Part shown: positions 8,857-17,007 of the stretch, in pieces | Numbering within the stretch: position 1 is the stretch's first letter | Layout of the letters: the number at the start of each line of letters is the position of its first letter | DNA from: Candidatus Peribacteria bacterium | GTDB taxonomy: Bacteria; Patescibacteriota; Gracilibacteria; Peribacterales; Peribacteraceae | Reading direction: 5' to 3' | DNA length: 64,000 nt | NCBI GenBank assembly: GCA_020632295.1 | Contig: JACKFU010000002.1 | Span: 310,001-374,000, forward strand | Made by a program: the position numbers and the translations under genes | Notes under the pieces: model-generated | Databases searched by the model: none | What the model was told of the DNA's origin: nothing | What the model saw: the letters and a program-made list of their open reading frames with translations, nothing else

Positions 8857-9150
8857 ATGGAAAATCAGTCATATAACAATCATCTTGATTCGCTGTTTCG
8901 GCCCCAACCGCAATTTGAAGAATCAGAGAGGAGATTCTTTGAACTGCTACCAGAATTGATAGAGAAATACAGGGGACTCTGGATAGCTATTGCTGGAAAT
9001 CAGATGTTCATGCCTCCGCAAAATACTAAAGCTGCTGCCCGTAGCGACGCAATACATGCTGGGTATGCGGATGGGGAATATACTGTACGATGTATTGTGA
9101 ATAGCGATAATACTGAAACTACGATTTGTGCACCATTGCATTCAATTTAA
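8857..9150 (+). CDS. Hypothetical protein
   Basis: 97 residues, no family recognised. It has no signal or membrane segment. The N-terminal half is acidic and helical (FEESERRFFELLPELIEKY, about 20-38). The C-terminal half looks like alternating strands, with GEYTVRCIV and an acidic turn. The gene overlaps the 3' end of the convergent dnaG by 32 bp. The start at 8857 is selected because a -10 box lies 6 nt upstream; an upstream in-frame start at 8815 would be inside the promoter. Confidence 0.55.
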   Translation: MENQSYNNHLDSLFRPQPQFEESERRFFELLPELIEKYRGLWIAIAGNQMFMPPQNTKAAARSDAIHAGYADGEYTVRCIVNSDNTETTICAPLHSI

Positions 9151-10855
9151 GAATCTGTTGGTACTGCGTTGAGAGCTTGGACTCCTCTGCATTATTGCCT
9201 TCTAGGCGAGCTTTTTGCAGCTTCTGCGCAATATCTAATTGTTTTTTTCTCAGAAGATTTCGATTCGAAACTGTGCAGTTTTTTCGAATTTCCTGCGTAG
9301 CAAGGCTATCACCCCAATCGGAAAATCCATGGTGCTCACAGTAGAGCATGAGAATAGATGCCCTCTCTTGATATTCTTCAGGAACAGAAGGGGCATTCGG
9401 TGCTTCCTTAAATGCGTGATACAATACTGCAGCAAACGGTTCTTCGGGCTCAATAAGTTCAGAAATCAGTGCCGACAGATGTGGAAAACTCAGGAGAATA
9501 CCAAGAGCAATTTCTGCACTGGAAAACTCTGTTTTGTTTTGTACACCAACTGTAGTTGCCTCTCCAATCGATTGGAATACTGGAGCATCACGCTCAAGTT
9601 TCTGCATGTCTTCTTTTAGCGCTGTCTCAGTCGTGGAGAGCAGAGCTGCCATCCTGGAAATGTAGTGTTCTTTTACTACAGATGATGCAAGCGCATTCAA
9701 AAGTGGAAGTAATTTTTTAAGCGCTTCACGTTTGCCTGCGGTGGACTGTACATCTCCTGTTCGTAGATCCTCAATGATTAGATCAAGATACGGCTTGCCA
9801 CCTGCACTCAGAAGTTCCCGTAGGCCTTCTGGATCTTGTTGGGCTGCTTCGTCGGGATCTTTGACCGTTAGAGTTATTGCATGCACAGCAAGTTCTTCTT
9901 GGCTACAAAGCATAAACGCACGTTCAGCTGCGTCTTTCCCTGCACGATCTTGGTCGAGACACAAAATCACCTTCTCGGCATACCGCTTGAGTACATTCAC
10001 ATGCTGCTCTGTTAGTGCAGTCCCACTCACCGCAACAGTATTTGTTATGCCGATGCGATGACAGGCAAGGACATCAAAGTATCCCTCAACAAGGACCACA
10101 CTCTTTGCTTGGCGGATGGCATCTTTGGCATGATGAAAACCATAGAGCACTGCAGATTTATTGTAGAGAGGCGTATCACCGGAATTGATGTACTTGGCAT
10201 CATCACCTGATAGTGTCCGCCCTCCAAACCCTACGATCTCTCCATTGCTATCATGAATAGGAAACATCAGGCGATTTCTAAAGCGATCGTAGATTTTTTG
10301 GTCAGAAAGATCTTTTTGAATACCGAGACTCGCATCGACAATTTCTTTTCGGGAGAACCCTGCTTTTAAGAGATGTTGATACGTATCGCTAAATGAATCG
10401 GGTGCAAAGCCAAGGCCAAACTGCGCAATTTGTTCTTCCGGTATTTTTCTATTGAGCAAGTACGTTTTGGCAGATGCATTGTTGTTATACGATGCACGGT
10501 AAAACTCCTCTGCTACCTGCAGGCATTCGCGAATACGTACTTTGTGATCTTTCTGCACAGGTGTCTCTGTGCGCATGCCCTCAACTTTGACACCAGTTTT
10601 CTCACCTAGATCTTTGAGTGCCTGTCGAAAATCGACTCCTTCGATCTCTTGGTAGAAACTAAAAATATCTCCACCTTTGCTACACGCAAAGCAGTACGCA
10701 ATGCCCTTATCCGGACTTACTTGCATACTTGGATGCTTGTCTTGATGAAACGGACACAAGCACACAAATCCCCTGCCTTTCTTTTTGAGCTGACAGTACT
10801 GTCCGACGAGTTCTTCAATCGGTAGCTTTGCCTTTATTTCAAGAGTGGGATCCAT
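9119..10855 (-). CDS. dnaG: DNA primase DnaG
   Basis: 578 residues. Primase synthesises RNA primers for the replisome. The CHC2 zinc-binding domain has ligands C34, H37, C55 and C58. The catalytic core includes a TOPRIM fold with LVEGYFDVLA near 251-260 and the metal-binding CLDQDRAG near 294-301. The C-terminal helicase-binding region is short and divergent, as is common in reduced genomes. The ATG follows immediately after the TAA of the upstream methyltransferase gene, so expression is coupled in a leuS-rsmF-dnaG unit. Confidence 0.95.
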   Translation of the reverse strand: MDPTLEIKAKLPIEELVGQYCQLKKKGRGFVCLCPFHQDKHPSMQVSPDKGIAYCFACSKGGDIFSFYQEIEGVDFRQALKDLGEKTGVKVEGMRTETPVQKDHKVRIRECLQVAEEFYRASYNNNASAKTYLLNRKIPEEQIAQFGLGFAPDSFSDTYQHLLKAGFSRKEIVDASLGIQKDLSDQKIYDRFRNRLMFPIHDSNGEIVGFGGRTLSGDDAKYINSGDTPLYNKSAVLYGFHHAKDAIRQAKSVVLVEGYFDVLACHRIGITNTVAVSGTALTEQHVNVLKRYAEKVILCLDQDRAGKDAAERAFMLCSQEELAVHAITLTVKDPDEAAQQDPEGLRELLSAGGKPYLDLIIEDLRTGDVQSTAGKREALKKLLPLLNALASSVVKEHYISRMAALLSTTETALKEDMQKLERDAPVFQSIGEATTVGVQNKTEFSSAEIALGILLSFPHLSALISELIEPEEPFAAVLYHAFKEAPNAPSVPEEYQERASILMLYCEHHGFSDWGDSLATQEIRKNCTVSNRNLLRKKQLDIAQKLQKARLEGNNAEESKLSTQYQQILKLNAMVHKS

Positions 10856-12349
10856 TTAAGAGGAAAGCTGAATCATCCAGCGTGGTAAGTGGTTTTTTAG
10901 TCTACCGTCTTTCGCTCGTCCACGTCCAACGCACATTCCCTGATACTTTAGGAGGATGTGGCCGAGATACTCCTCGGGACAATCAATATCTTGCCCGCTC
11001 ATCAAGGTATTCCACTGCTCATCTGAAACTTCCAGGATATTTTCGAGAGCACGTGCTCCTCGTAGGGTGACAAAATCATGGTCGAGACGAACGGGAGATT
11101 TGTCGAGGAGTTTTCCAAGCGGAAGACCTATACAGACATGAGGGCACGCCAGCGGAAACTTGAGTGTTTCTTCGTTTGTGACCCATACGCGCTCTTTGTT
11201 CTGCAGAAGCACTTCATCATCGCCAATCAGCTGCGCACCAAAGCGCTCATGCAAAAAACTCTGCAGGTCTGCCTTGCGGGCTTTTGGCATCCACTCTTCG
11301 TGCGAACGAACAGCGTCGACTTTTTCAATGTCTTTTGTTGGAGCCATTTTTTCGAGCACAGCACAGAAAAAACCTTCTGTGTTGTAGGTCTGGGGCCAGA
11401 TACGTAGAAATGGAAAATTGGAAATTGAAGATTGAAGATTTTTCTTCAAGTATTCCTGTACTAGAAATGAATCCTCTATTGCCTGATTAATTTTCCATTT
11501 TCCATTTTCAACCTTCAATTCCCTCGGATCAACTACTTCCACCTGTCCCTCAAATTTTTGAAGAACTGATATCACGACATCTTCATTTTCCTCTGGCGTC
11601 AGCGTGCAGGTACTGTACACAATACGTCCTCCAATTTTTGTGGCATGAATAGCAGCTTCCAGAAGTTCGCGCTGCAGTTTTGCGTTCTTCCCGATGGAGT
11701 GCTCGCTGCAATAGGTTAGTGCTGTGGAATCTTTTCGGCATGTCCCCTGCCCGGTACACGGTGCATCGATGAGGACACGGTCGAAGCGAGCGGTCATGTT
11801 TTTAGCAAACCACTGACCGACCTTTTTGGTCACACGAACATTGGTAACACCCAACCGATTGAGTGCAGTAATGAGTGTGTGAATGCGCGCCTGCTGCATA
11901 TCGTTTGCTATTAGCACTCCTTCCCCCTTCATAAGTGCAGCAATTTGTGTCGACTTACTACCGGGTGCTGCTGCCATATCCAGTACCTTGTCTCCGGGTC
12001 GAGGGTCGAGGAGTGCTACCGGCAACATGCTACTTGCCTCCTGCATGTAGGTATGGCCAAGCATATGGAGCAAGTCCTTACCAAGAGGTATGCGACTTGC
12101 CGGCCGTAGCCCGGAGGGCGAAGGCCGGTCGATAAAAAACCCCTCGCTGCACCACAGTACTGGATCGAGTTTCCACTGATGCTGCGCAGCATAGACGTTA
12201 AAATCATCAACGTTCATTTTGAGCGTATTCACCCGCAAACATTTACGCAGCGGTTTCTCACTGAATTCAATAAGTTCTTCCAAATTGGTAACATCTTTAT
12301 AGCGGCCAAAGGCACTGAGCGTAGCCGAAGTGTTGAAAGGATGGTCCAT
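10856..12349 (-). CDS. NOL1/NOP2/Sun family rRNA cytosine-C5 methyltransferase (RsmF-like)
   Basis: 497 residues. An SAM-dependent enzyme methylating cytosine C5 in RNA, most likely 16S rRNA. SAM motif I is DMAAAPGSKSTQ (124-135). Motif IV is DAPCTG with C198, and motif VI is YSTCTLTPEEN with C248; these are the two active-site cysteines of this family. The C-terminal part (about 385-490) resembles the RsmF PUA-like domain. Three segments look like in-frame repeat insertions: about 74-86 (DRPSPSGLRPASR, palindromic DNA), about 280-290 (VENGKWKINQ) and about 304-315 (NLQSSISNFPFL). The gene starts 2 nt after the leuS stop. Confidence 0.9.
   Translation of the reverse strand: MDHPFNTSATLSAFGRYKDVTNLEELIEFSEKPLRKCLRVNTLKMNVDDFNVYAAQHQWKLDPVLWCSEGFFIDRPSPSGLRPASRIPLGKDLLHMLGHTYMQEASSMLPVALLDPRPGDKVLDMAAAPGSKSTQIAALMKGEGVLIANDMQQARIHTLITALNRLGVTNVRVTKKVGQWFAKNMTARFDRVLIDAPCTGQGTCRKDSTALTYCSEHSIGKNAKLQRELLEAAIHATKIGGRIVYSTCTLTPEENEDVVISVLQKFEGQVEVVDPRELKVENGKWKINQAIEDSFLVQEYLKKNLQSSISNFPFLRIWPQTYNTEGFFCAVLEKMAPTKDIEKVDAVRSHEEWMPKARKADLQSFLHERFGAQLIGDDEVLLQNKERVWVTNEETLKFPLACPHVCIGLPLGKLLDKSPVRLDHDFVTLRGARALENILEVSDEQWNTLMSGQDIDCPEEYLGHILLKYQGMCVGRGRAKDGRLKNHLPRWMIQLSS
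11408..11520. repeat. AT-rich GGAAAATTG-type repeats inside rsmF-like gene
   Basis: Two clusters (11408-11450 and 11488-11520) of ATGGAAAATTGGAAATTGA and TTTTCCATTTTCCATTTTCA type sequence, in opposite orientation. The same wording flanks the four-helix-bundle gene at 19571-20122. Here they are translated as VENGKWKIN and LQSSISNFPF. Confidence 0.65.
12101..12129. repeat. Nested palindromic repeat element inside rsmF-like gene
   Basis: CCGGCC (12101-12106) pairs with GGCCGG (12124-12129). An inner hairpin GCCC-GGA-GGGC (12110-12120) lies between them. The element is in frame and encodes part of RPSPSGLRPAS. Confidence 0.75.
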
Positions 12350-12351
12350 AG

Positions 12352-14760
12352 CTAGACCACCAAACTCACAAGTTTCCCAGGCACGTAGATTTCTTTCTTT
12401 ATGGCAGCACCTTCCAAGTATTTAGCAACGTTTGGCTCCTGCTTTGCTAGAGCAATCACCTCCTCTTGAGCAGCATCTGCTGCAACAGAAATCTCTCCGC
12501 GAACTTTACCGTTCACCTGAATGGCAACGGTAACAGTTTCCTCTTTGCAGAGTGCTTCGTCGTAGATTGGCCATGCACTGTTAATGATGAACCCATCCTC
12601 ACCAACGCTCTCCCAGAGTTCTTGTGCGAGATGAGGGGCCATTGGGCTTAGGAGAGTCGTAAAGATCTTCGCAGTTTCTTTGGAGATTCCCTCCTGCTTT
12701 TCGAGGAGATTCAGAAGTTCCATAAGCGCAGCAATCGCGGTATTAAACTGCAGTGCCTCTATATCTGCTGTCACCTTACGAATAGTCTGATGGAGTTTTG
12801 CCTGCACCTCCTTAGCTTCCTTAGAATCTTTAGCTTCCTTAGCTTCCTCTCCAAAGAGTCGCCAAACTCTTTGGACAAACCGATCAATTCCTTTAATCCC
12901 TGTATCACTCCAGTCCCCTCCTCCTTCAAATGGACCCATGAACATGAGGTACATACGGAAGACGTCGCTACCGTACTGCTCCACAAATGCATCTGGGGAG
13001 ACAACATTCCCTTTGCTCTTACTCATCTTTGCACCATTGTTTGTAATAAGACCCTGGTGCACCAAACGCTGGAACGGTTCATCGTTACTTGCGTAGCCCC
13101 ACTCTTTGAGAGCCATTGTCACAAATCGTGCGTAGATCAAATGCATGCATGCATGCTCTGGGCCACCAATGTACATATCGACTGGCATCCATTTCTTATC
13201 AATATCTTTTGGAACAAACTCGTTGTCCGAACCCTCTGCCAAATATCTGAACTGATAGAAGCTTGAGCAGACAAACGTATCCATGGTATCAACTTCGGGC
13301 GTCCAGCCTTTGCCAAAGATCTTTTCCGTGCGTTCTTTCAATTCTTTTGACTGTGCAAGCGGTGCGGTTCCTGTCGGTTTAAACTCAACATCTCGTGGTA
13401 GTTCCCACGGTAGGTGTTCTTCTGGAATCGGATGTGGGTTTCCTTCCAGGTCGTAGACAATCGGGATAGGCGCTCCCCAGTAGCGCTGACGGGAGATACT
13501 CCAGTCGCGAAGCTTGTAGTTAATCTGTCTCTTTCCCATTTTCTTTTTTTCCATCCAGTCAGCAATCTTTGGTAGTGCTTCTCTGTTACGCATCCCAGAA
13601 AATTCTCCTGAATTGAAGAGGATTCCATCATCCGTATAGGCCTCTTTTGCGTTTGCTGGATCTGTTTCCTTTCCATCTTCAGAAATCACAAACTTCAGAG
13701 GAATATCGTACTTTGCAGCAAACTCAAAGTCCCGCTGGTCATGGGCGTCTGCCATGACAATACCTGTTCCGTACATGAGGGCGAAGTTGGCAACGTACAC
13801 AGGAATCTTTTCACCATTGACAGGATTGATTGCATGAACCCCGAGGAAAGCACCGAGTTTATCTTTCCCTCCCTCGGATGTACGTTCGATGTCGGTTTGT
13901 TTTTGAATCTTCTGCACAACCTTTTTGACAGACTGTTCGATATCTTTCCCCTTCGTCAGCTTTTCAACAAGAGGATGTTCTGGGGCCATGACAATAAATG
14001 TCACACTATAAATTGTGTCCGGCCTTGTCGTGTAAGCAACCAGTGTTTCGCTACCATCCTCTAAAGGAAAATTAATATTCACACCCTCACTTCGACCGAT
14101 CCAGTTCTTCTGCATCGCGATTGTTTTTTCTGGCCAATCGAGTTTTTCATGATTATCCAAAAGTTTCTGTGCGTAGTCCGTGATTTTCCAATACCACTGT
14201 GTCATGGGCTTTTTCTCCACTTCCGTTCCGCAGCGCTCGCACGTTCCGTCTTGGCACTGTTCGTTTGCAAGGACCGTCTGACAACTATTGCACCAGTTTA
14301 CTGGTGCATCTTTTCTATACGCCAAGTTGTTTTCAAACATCTTTAGAAATAACCACTGTGTCCAACGATAGTACTCAGGCTTTGAGGTATTGACCATTTT
14401 TGCCCAGTCGTACATGCAGCCGATGCGCTTTAACTGGGTAATCATCGTCTCGACGTTGCTGGTGATACTGTCATCCGGATGTACTCCAGTTTTGATGGCG
14501 TAGTTTTCGGCGGGGAGACCAAAGGCATCGAACCCCATTGGCGTAAACACGTCTTTGCCCTGCATGCGCATGTACCTGGCAAAGCTATCTGCCGGTGCGA
14601 AGTTGTACCAGTGACCAACGTGGAGCTTGTCTCCGCTTGGGTACGGGAACATCACCATACTGTAGTATGGGTCTTTGGCCTTCTTAAGATCTGCCTCATA
14701 GACCTTTTCCTCTTCCCATTTTTTCTGCCATTTTGCCTCTGTTTTGGACGATTCGTACAT
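12352..14760 (-). CDS. leuS: Leucyl-tRNA synthetase
   Basis: 802 residues, bacterial type, class I. It charges tRNA-Leu and edits mischarged products. The HIGH-type motif reads FPYPSGDKLHVGHWYNFAPAD near 39-59 and the KMSKS loop reads GAKMSKSKGNVVSPDAF in the second half. The CP1 editing domain and a Cys4-type zinc module (WCNSC...CERCG, about 156-183) are present. Near residues 636-652 lies a lysine/glutamate-rich insert (KEAKDSKEAKE) whose DNA is also found in ribD. A TAGGAT box ends 10 nt before the ATG. It is the first gene of leuS-rsmF-dnaG and is divergent from der. Confidence 0.97.
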   Translation of the reverse strand: MYESSKTEAKWQKKWEEEKVYEADLKKAKDPYYSMVMFPYPSGDKLHVGHWYNFAPADSFARYMRMQGKDVFTPMGFDAFGLPAENYAIKTGVHPDDSITSNVETMITQLKRIGCMYDWAKMVNTSKPEYYRWTQWLFLKMFENNLAYRKDAPVNWCNSCQTVLANEQCQDGTCERCGTEVEKKPMTQWYWKITDYAQKLLDNHEKLDWPEKTIAMQKNWIGRSEGVNINFPLEDGSETLVAYTTRPDTIYSVTFIVMAPEHPLVEKLTKGKDIEQSVKKVVQKIQKQTDIERTSEGGKDKLGAFLGVHAINPVNGEKIPVYVANFALMYGTGIVMADAHDQRDFEFAAKYDIPLKFVISEDGKETDPANAKEAYTDDGILFNSGEFSGMRNREALPKIADWMEKKKMGKRQINYKLRDWSISRQRYWGAPIPIVYDLEGNPHPIPEEHLPWELPRDVEFKPTGTAPLAQSKELKERTEKIFGKGWTPEVDTMDTFVCSSFYQFRYLAEGSDNEFVPKDIDKKWMPVDMYIGGPEHACMHLIYARFVTMALKEWGYASNDEPFQRLVHQGLITNNGAKMSKSKGNVVSPDAFVEQYGSDVFRMYLMFMGPFEGGGDWSDTGIKGIDRFVQRVWRLFGEEAKEAKDSKEAKEVQAKLHQTIRKVTADIEALQFNTAIAALMELLNLLEKQEGISKETAKIFTTLLSPMAPHLAQELWESVGEDGFIINSAWPIYDEALCKEETVTVAIQVNGKVRGEISVAADAAQEEVIALAKQEPNVAKYLEGAAIKKEIYVPGKLVSLVV
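12805..12852. repeat. GAAGCTAAG-type repeat inside leuS
   Basis: On the coding strand, repeated GAAGCTAAGGA units surround a GATTCT core. They encode EEAKEAKDSKEAKE. A near-identical DNA segment occurs in ribD at about 53175-53222. Confidence 0.7.
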
Positions 14761-14770
14761 TTATGAAGAT

Positions 14771-14776
14771 ATCCTA
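14771..14776 (-). promoter_or_regulatory. -10 box of leuS
   Basis: TAGGAT, predicted +1 at 14764, ATG at 14760: a 4-nt leader. Confidence 0.5.
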
Positions 14777-14807
14777 CGGAAAACTCATGGGATTTCAAAA
14801 CGCTTTC

Positions 14808-14816
14808 TGGTACTCT
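14808..14816 (+). promoter_or_regulatory. Extended -10 promoter of der
   Basis: TGG+TACTCT, predicted +1 near 14823, ATG at 14830. The same nine bases precede the SGNH gene at 29613. Confidence 0.55.
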
Positions 14817-14829
14817 TCCAGTCTCTACA

Positions 14830-16167
14830 ATGGCAAAAATCCCAACAGTAGCAATTATCGGTAGGCCAAATACGGGAAAGTCGACCCTCTTTAATACGCT
14901 CATCAGGCGGCGTAAGGCAATTGTCAGTGATACGCCGGGGACAACGCGCGATCAGGTTGCTGGGCTTATTGAGGGCGAGGAGCTCGATTACCTGCTCATT
15001 GACACGGGTGGTATGGGGGGAGGAACGGCGGACAAAGAGCTGGAAGATGATGTACATCAGCAATCCGTACTGGCGCTGGAGCATGCTGACCTCATCCTCT
15101 TTACGCTCAATAGCAGAGAAGAGTTGACACGTAATGATTTGGAAATTATTGATATTCTTCGTAAGCAAAAGAAGAGCCACGTCCCAGTGATTCTTGTACC
15201 CACCAAGTGTGATGATCCGAGAACAATCGATAGTGTTCTGCCCGAATATTATAGCCTAGGCATCAGCGAAGACATTATTGCCATAAGTGCTCTCCACAAA
15301 ACAGGGCTTCCTGAACTGCGATCGACGATAGAAGAGAAGCTTCTTTCTCTTCACTTCGAACGAAGCCCTGACCTCAAAGAAGACGCTCCGCGTATTGCAA
15401 TTATCGGCAGACCAAATGTGGGAAAGAGTTCACTGGTTAATGCCTTCATGTCTGAGACACAGCGGGGGAAATCGCCACTTCTTGTTTCTACTATTCCTGG
15501 AACAACTCGCGATGCGGTGGATACTGTTATTAAATATCACGAGACCGACTATATCTTTACAGATACTGCCGGTATCAAGCGCAAGAAAGATACGAAAGGA
15601 GACATCGAAACCTATGCCTACTTCCGTAGCGTCAAAGAAGTGGAGCAGTGTGACATTACGGTCCTCGTACTCGATGCTACCACACCCATCTCCAGACAAG
15701 ATAAACGCATTGCAGGTCTTGCCGTCGAAGAGGGGAAGGGGCTTGTGATTCTCATGAACAAAATTGATCTTGTATCGACTGAGGAAAAGAAACTCCGGCA
15801 GCAAGAAATTGAGTTGCAGCTTCAGTTCTGTAAATTTGCTGCCATCATTCCCGTATCGGCTGAAACCAAAGAAGGGCTTCTGAAGATTTTTGATGTCATT
15901 GAAATGGTCCAGCGAAATCGTACGAGACGCATACCAACAAAAGAACTCATGGACTGGTACAAGACTGCAGTGTACGGGCAACCGATGGCAGTACTGGCGA
16001 AATCAAAACTTGTGACACAGGCAGAGGAAGTGCCTCCTACGTTTGTCATTTTTGTGAAAGATCCGAAACAAGTACAAGTCTCACAGCTGCGCTTTTTGGA
16101 TAATTCTATTCGAAAAACATTCGGGTTCGAAGGAACACCAATTCGCTGGATTACCAAACGCGCGTAG
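14830..16167 (+). CDS. der: Ribosome biogenesis GTPase Der (EngA)
   Basis: 445 residues. An essential tandem GTPase of 50S subunit assembly. The first G domain starts with GRPNTGKS (11-18) and the second with GRPNVGKS (192-199); each is followed by switch and NKxD-type motifs (PTKCD, MNKID). A KH-like C-terminal domain (about 360-445) contains PPTFVIFVKDPKQV. Full family length. Monocistronic, divergent from leuS, and ending in a perfect stem-loop shared with the convergent LOG gene. Confidence 0.96.
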   Translation: MAKIPTVAIIGRPNTGKSTLFNTLIRRRKAIVSDTPGTTRDQVAGLIEGEELDYLLIDTGGMGGGTADKELEDDVHQQSVLALEHADLILFTLNSREELTRNDLEIIDILRKQKKSHVPVILVPTKCDDPRTIDSVLPEYYSLGISEDIIAISALHKTGLPELRSTIEEKLLSLHFERSPDLKEDAPRIAIIGRPNVGKSSLVNAFMSETQRGKSPLLVSTIPGTTRDAVDTVIKYHETDYIFTDTAGIKRKKDTKGDIETYAYFRSVKEVEQCDITVLVLDATTPISRQDKRIAGLAVEEGKGLVILMNKIDLVSTEEKKLRQQEIELQLQFCKFAAIIPVSAETKEGLLKIFDVIEMVQRNRTRRIPTKELMDWYKTAVYGQPMAVLAKSKLVTQAEEVPPTFVIFVKDPKQVQVSQLRFLDNSIRKTFGFEGTPIRWITKRA

Positions 16168-16176
16168 CGCGTTTGG
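16154..16176. terminator. Perfect GC-rich stem-loop between der and LOG genes
   Basis: CCAAACGCGC (16154-16163) and GCGCGTTTGG (16167-16176) form a 10-bp perfect stem with a 3-nt loop. The der stop codon (16165-16167) overlaps the loop and stem. No long T tract follows on either side, so termination strength is uncertain. Confidence 0.6.
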
Positions 16177-16177
16177 A

Positions 16178-16828
16178 TTAGCCTGCTGCTGATTGGTCCT
16201 GGCACCACCAATCGCCACGGCGGCAACTGCGCTTGTCGATAACACGGCCGTCTTCGTGAATAGGAAGTGGATATGCCTTAATGGCAACCTCCAGCTTATC
16301 GAGGAGTTTTTTTGGATTACTATCAAATACCATGTTCGGTGCAATTTTGCGTTTACAGAGATCTTCGATAATGTGCGGGATATGATCGGAAATACCGCCA
16401 GTCTCCGTGAGAACACCGATCGGCCTCCCCTCTTCGTATGCAATAGTCAGCTCATTTAATGTACCAATGCCACCACCAATAATCACTATGCCATCGCTGG
16501 AACGAATGTTGATGATGTCTCGCTCCATAAAACCCTGTCCGGTATAGGTAATAAAATCGTGAGCGTATGGTGACATGTATTCCTTCACATGTTCATCCAA
16601 GGAGAACGCTGGGGAGATGCCAACGGTAAAGCCACCGACTTCTTTTGCACCAAGGAGTGCATGATTTGGAAGCCCCGGACAAGCACCATTAATAAAGATA
16701 TGATCTCGTCGGCCAATTTCTCGACCTAGCTCTCTCGCTACTTCACAGGCGTATTCATCTTCTATCTGCGGGCCAGATGCAGAACCCATCACACCAATCT
16801 TTAGCCGGTGACTGTGCTCATCTGTCAT
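16178..16828 (-). CDS. LOG/SLOG-fold nucleotide-binding protein (TIGR00725-like)
   Basis: 216 residues. The fold is that of the Lonely Guy/lysine decarboxylase-like family, whose best known activity is removal of ribose 5-phosphate from cytokinin-type or other nucleoside monophosphates. GVMGSASG (12-19) is the N-terminal binding loop. NGACPGLPNHALLGAKEVGG (48-67) corresponds to the second loop, and GGGIGTLNE (118-126) is the hallmark catalytic motif. Substrate cannot be told from sequence. The start codon overlaps the stop of a 47-residue peptide gene (ATGA), so the two are translationally coupled. Confidence 0.85.
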   Translation of the reverse strand: MTDEHSHRLKIGVMGSASGPQIEDEYACEVARELGREIGRRDHIFINGACPGLPNHALLGAKEVGGFTVGISPAFSLDEHVKEYMSPYAHDFITYTGQGFMERDIINIRSSDGIVIIGGGIGTLNELTIAYEEGRPIGVLTETGGISDHIPHIIEDLCKRKIAPNMVFDSNPKKLLDKLEVAIKAYPLPIHEDGRVIDKRSCRRGDWWCQDQSAAG

Positions 16829-16968
16829 TTCTGTGGAAGGGATTGTATCGGATACTGTGACTCCTGAAAATCAATATTCGTCCTAGGCAGCTTGCTCATC
16901 CCTGCAGGAGGCCGAAATCCCACAAACAGAAAGAGGAGTAACCCACCGAAGACTAATGTTTTTTTCAT
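16825..16968 (-). CDS. 47-residue signal-peptide or membrane-anchored peptide upstream of LOG gene
   Basis: ATG at 16968, stop TGA at 16825-16827 overlapping the LOG ATG. The peptide begins MKKTLVFGGLLLFLFVGF, a lysine-rich start plus hydrophobic core typical of a signal peptide or anchor. About 28 polar residues with no cysteine follow. It is preceded by the best promoter in the window (TTGTCA, 17-bp spacer, TATAAT), whose +1 is the A of this ATG. Function unknown. The coupling suggests a role linked to the LOG enzyme, or simply a translated leader. Confidence 0.75.
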   Translation of the reverse strand: MKKTLVFGGLLLFLFVGFRPPAGMSKLPRTNIDFQESQYPIQSLPQK

Positions 16969-16974
16969 ACTCTT

Positions 16975-17003
16975 ATTATACAATATTTTTGTATATTTGA
17001 CAA
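16975..17003 (-). promoter_or_regulatory. Near-consensus promoter of the 47-residue peptide/LOG operon
   Basis: -35 TTGTCA (16998-17003), 17-bp spacer, -10 TATAAT (16975-16980); predicted +1 16968 equals the A of the start codon. This is the clearest leaderless example. Confidence 0.8.
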
Positions 17004-17007
17004 TCCT

